In this document: in pieces, positions 33,655 to 44,910 of the stretch
How positions within the stretch are numbered: position 1 is the first letter of the stretch
How the letters are laid out: every line of letters begins with the position of its first letter
Origin: Hymenolepis diminuta
Lineage: Eukaryota > Platyhelminthes > Cestoda > Cyclophyllidea > Hymenolepididae
Length of the DNA: 64,000 bases
Direction of reading: 5' to 3'
Assembly: GCA_900708905.1 (NCBI GenBank)
Contig: CAADRB010000130.1
Coordinates: 52,956 to 116,955 of the forward strand
Translations under genes and position numbers: made by a program
Notes under the pieces: model-generated
What the model was told of the DNA's origin: nothing
What the model saw: the letters and a program-made list of their open reading frames with translations, nothing else
Database searches by the model: none

Positions 33655-34350
33655 GTCTGCACTTTGAAACATTTCGCATTGAAAATACTCAAAAGTGTGT
33701 CGCCATTTTCATTTTTAAGTGCTGGAAGTGGTTCTAGATCTCTTAACACAATAAAATAAAGACACGGAATTTAATATTTAATGTAAATTGAAAACCAATT
33801 GAAAGAGAAACCAACATGCTCGGGAGTTTGCCTTCTCGGTCTAATGGATGAGAAAGGCATTGAAAATCGAGCAATCAGTTGTTCAATGGCAGATTTTGAC
33901 TCCTCTGCGAGCTAACATCTGCAACTCGGCCACCCTGGTTGGAATTAAAGACAATTTTTGAGTGATTTAAATAGACCTTTATTCTACGAGTATGTCTCTA
34001 CTCTCCAAAAAGAGAAAAAAAGTCGGCGTATCTTGAATTCCGGGAATTAAAACCATGTTTCAAAATGCACTAGTAAGAGCTGTGTGCACCATATCATCTC
34101 TCGACGCACTTTTTCACTAGAAAAGTGACTTCATTTTCGGTGTCGCTGACTTCTGCGTTATCCGAGGACAGCCACGGAGGCTCACCGTGCCTTTTATTTC
34201 CGCATTCCCATGGAAGATTCGAGATGTCTTAAGCATCTCCCACTTCATTATCTCTAGAATCGTATACACCCAAATTAGATCTTCGTTCTTTGTTGCGTTG
34301 GCTGCTGGCCAGACTTCACTCACTTCTGTCTCCACTTTCAAGTAGATTTT
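33655..34350 (-). pseudogene. Kelch-family remnant, copy J
   Basis: Minus strand: E4 about 33974-34340 (VSEVWPAANATKNEDLIWVY; RGCPRITQKSATPKMKSL, then TAG at 34117-34119 and a broken tail), E5 remnant 33838-33930, intron, E6 remnant 33655-33752. All pieces are heavily mutated. Confidence 0.55.
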
Positions 34351-34607
34351 CAAATAATCAGTTAGTTTTCTGATGATGGCTGACAACGCAGTTCATTAAT
34401 TGGCATGTCCATGAGGCTCGGCTCGTCAAACTGGCCAATTTGCAACACAGTCATGTTAGTATTCTCTACAACCCAACATCTCCCTTTTATGCGTTCTTTA
34501 GACCATAGCTGACCTTACGTGCAATTTCACGTGCTGGTTGGAGATTGGCTTCAAATGTAGATTCCTAACACTCCGCCATGTTTCGCTTGAGATGGGGAAG
34601 ATGATAC

Positions 34608-34915
34608 ATGCTGCATTTAGTCGAAGCGGAGAAGATAAATGAGCCTGTAGTTTCGCTTTGCGAAAGGCGGTTGCCTACTGTCAGTCATTGGGATGTCTTT
34701 GCATTATGGAATCGAGCTCCCACTATTCACCTTTCTCTACCTCGACTTTCTTGTTTCTTTCTTGTAAGAAACAAGAGTTCGCAGACCGGCCACCTTTTGA
34801 GAGAGATTACAGTTCCCAACGAAGTGAAGTTCCATCAGGTGATCAAATTTGTAATTTATTTCACCACTTCCCACATTCAGAAATAGCTCGTTTTCAGCAG
34901 CAATATGACTCTTAG
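34608..34915 (+). other. Open frames, unrecognised
   Basis: Two overlapping plus frames (92 and 85 codons). No domain, no repeat partner and no clear splice sites. Reported for completeness only. Confidence 0.2.
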
Positions 34916-35198
34916 GAAGTCAGTGGAGAAGACGATCCAACGCAGGTGTCAATTCAGGCAAGTCGCTTTCATTCTCTCAAGTTATGAAATATTTACTCAA
35001 CGAAATTTGCCCCATTTCATTGATACGTAAGTTTGCTCATTTTGAGGTCGTTTCCACAGAGCGGAAAACAATGTTCTTGTTTTATTCTGCGAACTAAACA
35101 AAGTTTAAGTAAAACAAAATCGCTCTTTTTCTGAAATTCTCCACCCATTTAAAAGGTAGAAACGGTCAAATATCTAATTCAAGTTAAAATCTATTATT

Positions 35199-36165
35199 TC
35201 ATAAATACTTCATGTTCGTGGAAGATATTAACAGGAAATCAGCACCCAAGAAAAGCCTTCTTTCATGAAGAGAAGAACATTGAGTTCGCATCGGTGATTC
35301 CATTATTTGAAATGAACCGTAAAGTTCGTGGAAGATGCTAAGTTTTTGGAATTGATCTATTGAGGTCACGTCCAGCATTTCCATCTCGTTCACATTTTCT
35401 CCACAGCCAACAACGTAGACTCTCCCTTGGAAATAAACTGCAAGATGACCACGGTGTTCTTTATTCATTGGAGTGTAAGGAAGTCATTACCACAACTCGA
35501 TTCCTTTACCTCCTTCTTCCTCAGACCGTCGCGTATGCAACTCTGTGGAGCGAAGACGTAATTCGTTGCTTTCAATTCCACCAACGACCGGAGCGTCAGA
35601 ATGCGGAATTTTGATAGTAGGCACTGCGATCTTTCTTCAATCGCAGGTGATATAAGCAGCCATCTAGAAGGAGGCGATAACTCTGTCTCTCTCTTACAGA
35701 CTACCAGTGACATAATGATCATTGGTAAGCAGATATTAAAATATAACTCGCCCTTCTGAAGCAGGCTCATAAACTTCATTCGAAAAACAGTCGGAAGAGT
35801 CTGAAAACATCCTAGTGCCAATTGCACAAATTTCGATTTTATTTGCTTTGCTTTTGCCAACTGGAAGTCACATTCCTTCAATGATACAGAGAAAGAGTTG
35901 ACACTCGACCCGTCCTGGGATCCAACAAGTGAACTCTTCCTCAGTCAGGATTATTTTCACCCTTTCAACCATCAATTTCAACCAATTTGTCTAATGTCAG
36001 AGGATAAAATCATTCAACATTTCTCTTAATTAATGAAAGGCAAGAACTTTAATACGTTCTCTTTCAGACAATTTGAGTTCAGCTTCCACTTCGGAATATT
36101 ACGCATTGAGAATACAAAGAAATTTGACGTCATTTGAACATCCAAATATTGCAAGTCTTTTCATT
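35199..36165 (-). pseudogene. Kelch-domain remnant, copy K
   Basis: Minus strand: E6 about 36036-36165 (RLAIFGCSNDVKFLCILNA, then TAA), E7 35752-35990 (two TGA codons), a 61-bp GC-AG intron 35691-35751, and E8 about 35345-35690 (SPPSRWLLISPAIEERSQ, frameshift, then NKEHRGHLAVYFQGRVYVVG and NEMEMLDV). The last E8 part is fused in frame to sequence from the E10/3' UTR region, giving an 89-codon open tail ending at 35199. The E8 end, E9 and most of E10 are deleted. Confidence 0.65.
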
Positions 36166-36399
36166 ATTAATTTCTGATCAGTCACTAGCCAAATATAATT
36201 TGAAATATTCCAAATTCTCAAATAAGGTCATGAGGTCTTTCCTTTAGTTTAGGAAGTACTTCCAATCGCCATTTATTATCGAAAGAGGCGACTGATCAGT
36301 CATTGTTGCAACTATTGACAAGTATTGACAAGGAATTGCCATCTTCACAATAAAACGAGCCTGCAGGTCATCGAATTTTATACTATTCAAATAAAAGCC

Positions 36400-37620
36400 A
36401 GCTAAGTGAAGTGACATAACACAATTTTCTTGAATTTCCCACCATTGAAACTCTCAATATTGCATGTGACCACGATGAATCCTAACTTCTTAATCTTTGA
36501 TCAACTGCATAAATGAATACATTTTTCCCAAAACGTCTTTTTATATACATTTCAAGTGACTCATTTGAATGAGTTGGAAAAGAACATGCCATTGTAATAA
36601 AGCACGGTGGAAAAAAACTCCACTCTACTTTACTCAAGTTCATCGAAGCAGTTCACCAGAATGATTATGAAGACCCTAACACTATTCGAGACGCGGTGCC
36701 CATGATCCGATGATCAAATCCTGTTTTGAATCTCTTCATACGCCGTCGGAGTTGAAATTCGTGCAACTCCTCAATAGATCCCTTTACCACTTCCATCGTG
36801 TGATGCACATTATCTTGAACCCCAAAAGCGCTGACAAACACATAACCGACGGAGAGAAATTTCTATACATTTGAATAACATTAAAGGGATGAAAACATTA
36901 ACACGCTCAAGTTCTTCATTGCTTCACCTCGCCTCGCCTCACCTCAGCCCCNCAGTCCCAATTAATCGACTAAGTGACCCAAGTGCATTTGGGTTTCTTC
37001 TCCCACATCCAGTAGCCTGGATCCTAATCTTTCATTGTTACTTCTTTTTCCTCTCCTTCACTAAGTTCACCTTCTCTATCACTCTTTCTGCATCTCGTAA
37101 TTATTGGCAATGGAAAACGCAGAGTATTTGCAGTCTTGCTCTTGAGTATTGGCGTTGTGACCACATCTATACACCCTGAACCACTCCCCTATTCCACTCC
37201 CTCAAATTGGACTTCTCCATTTCCTATGAAATTTGCAATTGTGACTCTCTTTATCCCTCCTTCTCCCCCACTTCGTCAAGTAATATTCTGTCGTCTCACT
37301 TCTTTCGCTTAATCTACTTCACTCTTGCTGACAATTCGTACTAGAGGGCTCTGCTAGAGGCTTGTTGTACTTGTCTGCACCCACTTGACTTCCAAGAAGA
37401 TTATTGAGGCTCAGTGCAATGTTAGGGCAGTGCCATTGACTAGTGTCCGCATGAGAAAAGCTGTTGTCGTGTTGCCAACTGCAGTCTGTCTGGAGAATGT
37501 CTGTCCGACCTCTTATATGAATTTCGATGGTGTTTGTTCTTAACCTCCCAAAGACACGCCAAGCTGAACTGGTGCTTACTTTGATTTCACTAATATTAAC
37601 CAACCACTTCTTTCATTTAT
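36400..37620. repeat. Repeat A copy and a segment shared with 47.7-48.2 kb
   Basis: 36690-37000 is repeat A. 37040-37200 and 37375-37530 match 47750-47960 and 47985-48140 ('gttgccaactgcagtctgtc', 'tcttatatgaatttcgatgg'). The plus frame MRKAVVVLPT is present in both. A C/T-rich run (gcctcgcctcacctcagccc) with one N at 36952 lies between. Confidence 0.45.
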
Positions 37621-37840
37621 TCAATGCCTAGTTTTTCCCAAAATTCTCACAAGAACTCCTGCCCCAACTTTTACAGAATTGGAAGGACCAATTTTGTCTT
37701 TTCCTATTCTGCAGATAAACGAGCTTCCGACGAAGGAACGAACAAGTGGAAAGTGACCATAATCCAAAGATGAAGTCCCGTTTTAGATCCCTTCATTCAT
37801 CGTCGGCGTTGACATTTGACTTAGTCTGTAAAAGAGAGGA

Positions 37841-38316
37841 GTGGAGAGGGAAATTGAGAGAGCGAATTGCTGTGTTCTCAAGCAAAACCCATTAATTCCC
37901 ACCTCAGGGTTATTCAAGGGAAATCAATTTAGTGTAAAGATCCTGACTATATTCAAATGTTCACAGAATGGATGGCGATCCTCTTTCACTATCAACAGCA
38001 TCACTGCTCTTCAGTTGAAATAATCGACGAGTGCTTGATTTGATCCTCCTGACATGAGAAAAAGAGTTACAACGTCATATTTTACCCTATCATTCGTAAT
38101 TTAAATGGCCTGTGGTCACACACACTAAGAATGTACCAGGCGGTATCGTTCCAAATAGCCTTCGCCAGGAAATTGCTAATCCTCTCCCACCAGAGGTCAT
38201 TGTGTCTAACAACATCACTCTCTTCTCCTCCATTCCGGGACTTTTGTCACCTTCTAAAGGCAACTTCTCGTGTAATAAAGGAAGGAGAGAGTGAAAAGAT
38301 TCTTAATTCTTTACAG
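37841..38316 (+). other. Possible upstream exon region
   Basis: Two plus frames overlap at 38112-38430. The more protein-like is NVPGGIVPNSLRQEIANPLP followed by EVIVSNNITLFSSIPGLLSP, closing at 38294. It may be an exon of the gene whose next exon starts at 38317, but no phase-consistent donor was found. Confidence 0.25.
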
Positions 38317-38562
38317 TTTGGGTCCCGAATGATGCCTTATATGCCATCGCAACAATCTCCATTCTCAGTGAACATTCCTATCTTTCGGCCCGAAATTGAA
38401 TTCAATGGAGACTTATCTGAACACATGTGATCCACGTCTGACTGGGGATCTCAAAATGCTGGAGATCCTGCCCAGTTATATCCTCGATGGTGCAACATAA
38501 GCGTGGAGCCGAGGAAGAGTGATCCTATCGATAGTGCGAGAGCCACACTGTCCTCTATGTGA
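38317..38562 (+). pseudogene. Decayed exon of an unidentified gene
   Basis: After acceptor attctttacag a frame of 81 codons runs to TGA 38560-38562, interrupted only by TGA at 38428-38430. It reads FGSRMMPYMPSQQSPFSVNI, PIFRPEIEFNGDLSEHM, stop, then STSDWGSQNAGDPAQLYPRW and VEPRKSDPIDSARATLSSM. Protein-like composition on both sides of the stop in one frame argues for a former coding exon with one nonsense change. It is not part of the Kelch family and is not repeated here. No family recognised. Confidence 0.4.
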
Positions 38563-38619
38563 ACACTAGCACACTGTGTGAGCTTTCTATCTGTTTCTTC
38601 TTGGTATCGGATGACCCGA

Positions 38620-38770
38620 AATTGTTTTCATCGGTGGTAGGAAGGAGGGTGGAGACAATCACTGGTCAAGTAGAGTTGATTCGATGGATCCTCCTTGACC
38701 TCCTTTGGTTGCTCTCTTTGTCAACTCCCTTGCGTCCTTTCAATGGCGGAAGTTGACGATTAACTATTTA
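38620..38770 (+). pseudogene. Kelch subfamily-B end fragment
   Basis: 'cttgacctcctttggttgctctctt' and 'caatggcggaagttgacgat' match the end of copy I. About 50 codons in broken frame. Confidence 0.45.
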
Positions 38771-39099
38771 TATCCCTTAGTTACTGAATTTATTTTTTGA
38801 ATTTTGCTTCTTTTTTGATTAAAAACAATCAAAATTAATTTAAGGACAAATTGAAAGAAAGCTGTTTTCTGATGCTCATCTCGCGATTCGGACTAAGAAA
38901 CTCGGATTTTTTTTCTCCTTTATGAGGCATTCATAGGACAACTAAATTGATGCTTCTTGAAGTATTTTTAATCCCTTTACAAAACAGTTTGTACTTGCCT
39001 GATTACCATGATTACTTCATATGGGCTCCCTAAGAGAATGTGAAAACCTCATAAGGGAACATAAAGGGAGTAAGGAAGATGGCGAATCAACGCTCTTCA

Positions 39100-39265
39100 C
39101 CACCTATCGACATGTTCGTCATTCGTCGGGAGTCCATTCATTTGGAGAACAAAAAATGACGAAAAGAAACAATCACATTCTTCAGTAATGGAAGTGGGAT
39201 TCTTTTGGGTGAATCTACATTGTTACTTCTTATTCAGAGCTTCACCTGTGGGAATTTCAGAGAGT
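39100..39265. repeat. Repeat A, inverted copy
   Basis: Reverse complement of 1620-1760 ('cattcttcagtaatggaa'). Confidence 0.5.
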
Positions 39266-39589
39266 CCTTCAAGTTACAGCTACGCTAATGCGTAAATCTC
39301 TTTCAAGAATCATCAAATGTTTAATTAATTTCTTATTTTTCATCGACTTGGTCTCGTTAATAGAAAGTGAATGCCATATAAGGGCACACCAGGGGAGCAG
39401 TTTTGTTGTAATGCAGATTGTTGCGAATGCATTCCTCTTTCCTTTTTTTCAAAGAAGCATTGAGTTTAGCGAATGGTAAAGTTTAAAGGAAATAAGGGAG
39501 ATGATGAATCAACGCTCGTCTGATGGTTTCAAGGTCGACTGAAAAATATATGTCAAGATGACCGAGACGGACCTCGAGTATCTTAAGTA

Positions 39590-40250
39590 ACATTCGCGAA
39601 ATTTTTCAACTTGAGAGGAGCTTGACGTGAGTGAACAGAAGAACGTTTAGATAAAAATAATGTTCGCAATATTTGCTGACAATTTCTTCCTGACCTCAAT
39701 ATTCATTTTGTTTGAATAAAAATGTTGCTTCGTGTGTATTTAAGCGAACAAATTAATGAGAGACTTTCGAAAAGGAGAAAGGAGTCTGGTGACATTCAAA
39801 GCCAGTACTCATTTGACTAGCAGGTATGAAACACAAAGAGGGAGAAATTTTTGTGAGGGAGACGTTGACTTGGACCTTTGTAGTGCGAATTGGAGAACAC
39901 ATTTCAGAAATTGGCGTCACTTTTCCACTGTAAGTGTCACATTTCACCGTTTGTACCTTCTTACCTTGAAAACGAGTAAAGAATTTCAGAAAAGAGCGTC
40001 TTTGTTTGTTTAGTTTACAGAATAAAGAAAGAACATTGTTTTCCGCTCTGTGGAAACGACCTCAAATTAGCGAACTTATGTTTCAATGAAATGGGGCAAA
40101 CTTCGTTGAGCACATATTTCATAATTTGAGAGAATGAAGGCGACTTGGGTGAATTGGAACTTGCGTTGGATCGTCTTCTCCACTGACTTTCTAACAGTCA
40201 TATTGCTGTTTAAAACGACCTATTTCTGAATGTAGGAAGTGGTGAAATGA
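39590..40250. repeat. Repeat C copy and flanks
   Basis: 39590-39725 matches 6505-6660. 40040-40240 is the inverted counterpart of 34860-35080 ('aatatgactcttaggaagtcagtgg'). An 85-codon plus frame at 39756-40013 is unrecognised. Confidence 0.4.
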
Positions 40251-40274
40251 GTTACAAACAGATTAATTTGGTGA

Positions 40275-40884
40275 ATGAGCGCTAACTTGAATGGTTTTAA
40301 GGGGATTTCAAGGCTGAGCTCATGACTCTCAAAGCCGCAATTGGCAGTGAAATCTCGGTTACTGAGTGGTGCAGTGCCTCATTGTCAAAATCCAATCACA
40401 ACCGCACAACCTCCAAAAAAAGCCCTCGTGGATGGGTGCACGAAGATTTTGCGTGCCAGGTGAGTGGTGAATTGAAGCAGCTGAAAATATGTGAATTGCT
40501 TGAATGATCAAATTGATTAATGGAATATTTTACGATTGTGGAGACAAGAGTGAGTGAAGTCTGGTCAGCAGACAACGCAACGAAGAACGCAGTTCTTATT
40601 GGGATGTATGCACGTCTGGTGGCAATGAACTGGGAGATGTTTAGGACATCTCGACCACAGAGATAAAAGGCATGATGAGCCTCCTTGGTTGCCCTCGAAT
40701 TGGGCGGGAGTCAGCGACATCAAAAGTGAAGGCACATTTAGAATGGAAGATTGCGTTGAGAGATGATAAAGTGCGAACTTCTTGCACTACTGCATTCAGA
40801 AACATGGTCTCACTTTCGGGAATACAAGATACGCCTGCCCTTATCACCGATCTTTTTGTGGAGGATATAGACATTCCCGTATAA
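40275..40884 (+). pseudogene. Kelch-family remnant, copy L, with E1/E3 chimera
   Basis: E0 40275-40301 (MSANLNGFK, donor changed to gg), a fused exon that begins as E1 (about 40358) and continues from about 40400 as the end of E3 (KALVDGCTK-like, donor at 40460), then E4 about 40548-40882 with an internal deletion near 40655. The E4 end is open for 70 codons (MMSLLGCPRIGRESATSKV; NMVSLSGIQDTPALITDLF; DIDIPV) to a TAA where VEWR is expected. That TAA is shared with copy B, suggesting common descent. The E4 end is joined directly to G-family exon G4. Confidence 0.65.
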
Positions 40885-40910
40885 GCACATGCAGTAACAC
40901 TTACCAACTG

Positions 40911-41241
40911 TAGGTGCCTCTACATCTGCACATCCAAGGAGTTGGAATGGAGAGGAGCAAAGCAAAATTTGGACATCGCATCGTTGAAAGAATCACAACT
41001 GAAAGATGCACGTGAAAGAGGAAGTATGTTTGCAAGCTCTCGATTCTATCAACTCTTTGCTAATGGAAGTGAGATGAGAGGTCACTGGCGGGTCGATCAC
41101 CACACATCCGAAGACGATTTCGCACCTTGTAAAATGCCATTTCCAGTAAGTGGATGCCACAAGACTTGTTGGAAAAGGGAATGGCACCGAAATCATGCAA
41201 AACCTACCACACAGATTTTCATTGGGCAGAGCAGGAAGAGG
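40911..41241 (+). CDS. G-family exon G4, copy 2
   Basis: Open frame 40942-41241 with ATG at its start (MEWRGAKQNLDIASLKESQL, then KDARERGSMFASSRFYQLFA). 100 codons end at TGA. It is longer than the 11.4 kb copy because the TGA after HNIC is absent here. Cys-rich end (CKMPFPVSGCHKTCW). The acceptor is weaker (taccaactg). Function unknown. Confidence 0.4.
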
Positions 41242-41558
41242 TGAATAGCTTTCCATTAATACAGCAGTTGACCCCATTTGCACACCGTTTCTCATGAGCC
41301 ACTTAGGAAGGCGAGACAAGGGAAGAGTGGGTACTATTTAGGTGACCTGGGATAATTTACTGTTACCAGATACGGCGATTCAAGTTACGCCGAATAAGGC
41401 AAAACTAGCAGACGATAATGCCGTAATGAAGAAACGTGCAATTTTACTGAAATATTTTCAGTAGTGGCAGTAGAATTCAAAGTTGAAAGCATTTCAAAAT
41501 GTTAGAAAGGGTCAACAGCAGCGAATCATAAAATTGAGAATTAATTGAATTTTTAAAA

Positions 41559-42079
41559 GAGTACAGTGCCTTGTCGCCAAAACCCAATCACTTTGCAAAG
41601 TTTATGGGCACATGAAGCAAAAGCGGCGTATAAAAATGGATAGTCTGCATACCGGATGTGCCTCGCAGAGGGACGGAAGACTGCGAAGAAATAACCGACT
41701 GCTTCCTCCTTGATGTTAAAAAGTGAGGAACGACTTGCAACCTCAGGCGAAAGAAAGTTGTGTATTCTCAACCCCGAATGTTCCGAAGTGGAGATTGAAC
41801 TCAAATTACCTGAAAGAGAGTTCGCGAATGTTTTTACATTTCAAGGTGGGTTCCTCTCCTCCTTGCTTTTTGTTAAATAAGAAAAATTTTGAATAATTTT
41901 CTCCTCCGATATTAGACAAACTGGTTTTTATTCGTGATGGGCGAAATGAAAACAATTCTGGCACAAAAAGAGTAGACCTGATGGATATCTCAACCGATCA
42001 AGTGTCATCTCCTCTGGATATGATAAAACCCAAGTGCTTTCTAGTTGGTGTGGGAACTGAAAACAAAATTTTGTGTCTA
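41559..42079 (+). pseudogene. BTB-less Kelch copy M
   Basis: Same E1/E5 fused exon as copy C (junction near 41650), with TAA at about 41690, loss of the E5-E6 intron, E6 to 41845 (CILNPECSEVEIELKLPERE-like) and E7 from 41916 (DKLVFIRDGRNENNSGTKRV; DLMDISTDQVSS) to about 42079, where it is cut off by flank sequence and TAG. Confidence 0.6.
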
Positions 42080-42283
42080 TAGCTATAAGATAAATGCGGA
42101 CCCTCCCTACTGTGCAAATGACTTGACCAATGAAGGGCAAGAAGGAGAAGTGGGAATGATCAAAGCAGAACTGACTGCATTGTGAGAACTCGTCCATTTA
42201 TGTACCCAGTAATGGAGGTGATATTTCTCCACCCTTCTTCCGCCATGACTCCTGCTTTATTTCGGTTATTATTTTGTTTCTTC

Positions 42284-42292
42284 TATAAATAG
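42284..42292 (+). promoter_or_regulatory. TATA-like box upstream of E0
   Basis: TATAAATAG lies 14 nt before the ATG of copy N. The identical box occurs at 50634-50642 before copy P. The spacing is too short for a normal TATA-directed start upstream of the ATG, and ccttag just before caaATG looks like a splice acceptor, so its role is unclear. Confidence 0.3.
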
Positions 42293-42305
42293 ATTTCCTT
42301 AGCAA

Positions 42306-42772
42306 ATGAGTGCGAACTTGAATGACTTTGAGGTGGTTTCAAGGTTGAATTCATGATACTCAAAGCCACAATTTCAGCAATCGATTGACAGTGAATTCTC
42401 ACCTTCTGGGTGGTGCAGTGTCTCGTCGCCAAAACCCAATCACTTTGCAAGCTTTGTGTGCATATGAAACAGAACCGAATTTTAAAAATGGAGAGTTTGC
42501 ACATCGCAATTCACATAATCGTCGTCTGCAAACCAAACGCAGCGTGATGAACAACCTTAAAATTGTCAACCCAGACGCAAACTTTAATTGCTTTGCGCAC
42601 TTTCGCGGAATGCGTGCTAGACGAGAACGCCTCGACATTTTCATTAATGTGAGTCTGCAAATTTGAGACATCCAATTCCTTCTTATTCGACTGAGGAAGG
42701 TGAAGAGGTGGGTGCACACCTCATTGTGCTTTCAGCCTCCTTTCCTGTATTCGGGAAACATTTGAGTGGCAA
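42306..42772 (+). pseudogene. BTB-region copy N (E0, E1, truncated E2)
   Basis: E0 42306-42332 (MSANLNDFE, donor gtggtt), E1 42403-42648, fully open (AVSRRQNPITLQALCAYETE; LKIVNPDANFNCFAHFRGMR; RRERLDIFIN) with donor gtgagt, and E2 from 42696 (EGEEVGAHLIVLSASFPVFG) cut at 42772 by repeat E. The E1 acceptor is ac instead of ag. This is the best-preserved E1 of the window, and with copy Q it fixes the model MSANLNDFE joined to LLGGAVPRR. Confidence 0.65.
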
Positions 42773-42779
42773 AACCCCA

Positions 42780-43140
42780 CTAAACAAATGAAACAAAAGT
42801 GTTGGCAAATTGATAATTTCTGTGAAAGTGAAACAGTAAAATCAGGAATGGAAGTGAATTAGCAAAATATTTCAAGAAACATCAATTGAGTTGCCCTTTG
42901 TATGCCTCATAAAGGAGGAAATAAAATTCGAGTTTCCCATTCCGCATCGGAAGATGAGAATTAGAAAATAACTTTCTTTCAATTTGTCCTTAAATTAATT
43001 TGATTATTTTTTAATCAAAGAAGAAGCAAAATTCAAAAAATAAAATCAGTAACTAAGGCATATAAATATTTGTTCATCAACATCCGCCATTGAACCGACG
43101 CAAGGTAGTTGAAAAAGAGAGCAACCAAAGGACGTCAAAG
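42780..43140. repeat. Repeat E copy plus subfamily-B fragment
   Basis: Repeat E to about 43060, then a minus-strand fragment of the subfamily-B end (43083-43150). Confidence 0.5.
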
Positions 43141-43289
43141 ACCAACATCGTATCAACTCTACTTCACCAGCGATTGTGTCTACCCTCCTTCCTACCACCG
43201 ATGAAAACAATTTTGTTTGATATCAGAGGATAACGTCAGTCACCAGTTCTCTTATTTAATGGAAAACAAAGAGCCAAGTGGTACTCACT

Positions 43290-43440
43290 TTGGAATGAAA
43301 CAACACATCAACATATTCTGTCTGGCAGTTTGAGTTCAGTCTCCTAATCGGAGCATTCCGTGCTGAAAGTTCTCACATCTCTGTCGCCGCATTCTACGTC
43401 ATGTGACTCCAGTAGTTGTCGCATTAATGACTCCACGGTA
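43290..43440 (-). pseudogene. Kelch E6 remnant
   Basis: Minus-strand similarity to the E6 remnant of copies J and K ('cagtttgagttcagtctcc'). No open frame. Confidence 0.35.
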
Positions 43441-44060
43441 TTGTTGGAAAAGTGTAAGGTTAATCATCTCTCTACGCATTCCTCCACGTCTCCACTTTCG
43501 TTGTATCCGACTATTGTGCTCCTGGTGATATGCAACTCGCAATTTTAAAACCTGATTTCTGTTTAAAAGGCGTGTGGATGTACAGTGAAACTATGTTTTG
43601 AGGGAGAGAAATAACAGAACCAATCAACAGGGCAGAAACCTTTAATCAACAGTGGAACTTGTGATTTTGAGTAGCAGGAAGTAAATACTGAAATCACCCA
43701 AAAATAATCATCTCAGTCTACTCTCATTTACTGTCAGAATATGTCCACTGAAAGAAGAATATTCACCTCCTGCGTTGAATTTGTCAAAATATTGTCCATA
43801 CTAAAGCAGAGGATGTTGGAGAAGCGAATGAAATTTCATCTCACAACGGACTACGAAACTGAACCAGTTTTCATGATTCAGGCGATTTGGCTTGGCCCAC
43901 TTCCACGTCTCCTTCTCCTTCAATGCCCTACCCATATGCAAAGTGATTGAGAAACTGGAAGAAGGAAGACACTTTTGAATACTCTCCCAAATGATTAAGC
44001 AGGTGAGTTAACGTTTCCTCATACACACTCCGTCGTGAACGTTTCTCTTTTTGTGTTAAG

Positions 44061-44642
44061 AAGTCAGGAAAGACTAGCAACATTTGGTCCTCCAGTAAAT
44101 GCCACACAGGTGTGGATTCTCACTTCCGAATTTTCCCATTTGGAGATCGATTTCCAATTGCCTGATAGAGAGTGCACGGATGTTTTTACATTTCAAGGTG
44201 AGTTCCTCTCCTCCTTGCCTTCTATCAAATAAGAGTAATGATAAATACTTTTCTCCTCCAATATTAGACTAACTGGTTTTTATCGGTGATTTGCTAAGTA
44301 AAAACAATCCCGGCTCAAAAGGAGTTGATCTGATGGATCTCCCGACTGGACAAGTGTCATCCCTTCCAGACATGATAAATGCCATGACTTAAAATTGGAC
44401 TTTTCCGTTCGTTTTTTGAAAGAAGTTTACGAGACTGCATTGGGAAGGCGAGTTATATCTTAATTTTTATTTTCTGTTGGTGTTAAAAGAGTGAAAGAGT
44501 TGTTATCTCCTTCTAGATGGTCGCTTCTGCCACCCATGATTGTAGAAAGGTTTGGGTGTGCTGCCGTCAACATTCCACATTCTGGCGCCTTGTTCATCGC
44601 TGGAATTGGAGGGAATAAATTACCTCTCTGCTCCACAGAGTT
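44061..44642 (+). pseudogene. Kelch-domain copy O (E6, E7, part of E8)
   Basis: E6 44061-44197 is open with a canonical donor gtgagt (SQERLATFGPPVNATQVWIL; FQLPDRECTDVFTFQ). E7 44268-44456 starts with AAA changed to TAA at 44270 and has a large internal deletion with TAA. A 33-bp intron 44457-44489 runs from gcgagt to ag. E8 from 44490 (LSPSRWSLLPPMIVERFGC; IAGIGGNKLPLCSTEL) is cut at about 44642. Confidence 0.65.
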
Positions 44643-44809
44643 GAAAATTGATCAGCACACTGCAACAATAAATCAGTATTTCAAGGTCATCAACCGTAAT
44701 AAGTAATTACGGAAGATAAGAAATAGTTGTGGTAAGAACGTGTGAGGGGAAACAAAACTTTTCCTTATCATTAACCCAGCTCCGAGTGTCCTGATAACTT
44801 AGCTCTCTC

Positions 44810-44910
44810 CCCTTCCAGTGATGACCAAGACATCAGTGTTTGTGATGTTGTCGGCAGCGCGCAAATTCCTTTCCGTTGTTATGAGTGGGAGAGGCGACCA
44901 CCTGAAAGGA
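44810..44910 (-). pseudogene. Kelch E8 fragment
   Basis: Minus strand: SRWSPLPLITTERNLRAADN then ITNTDVLVI, matching the first E8 blade. Confidence 0.5.
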
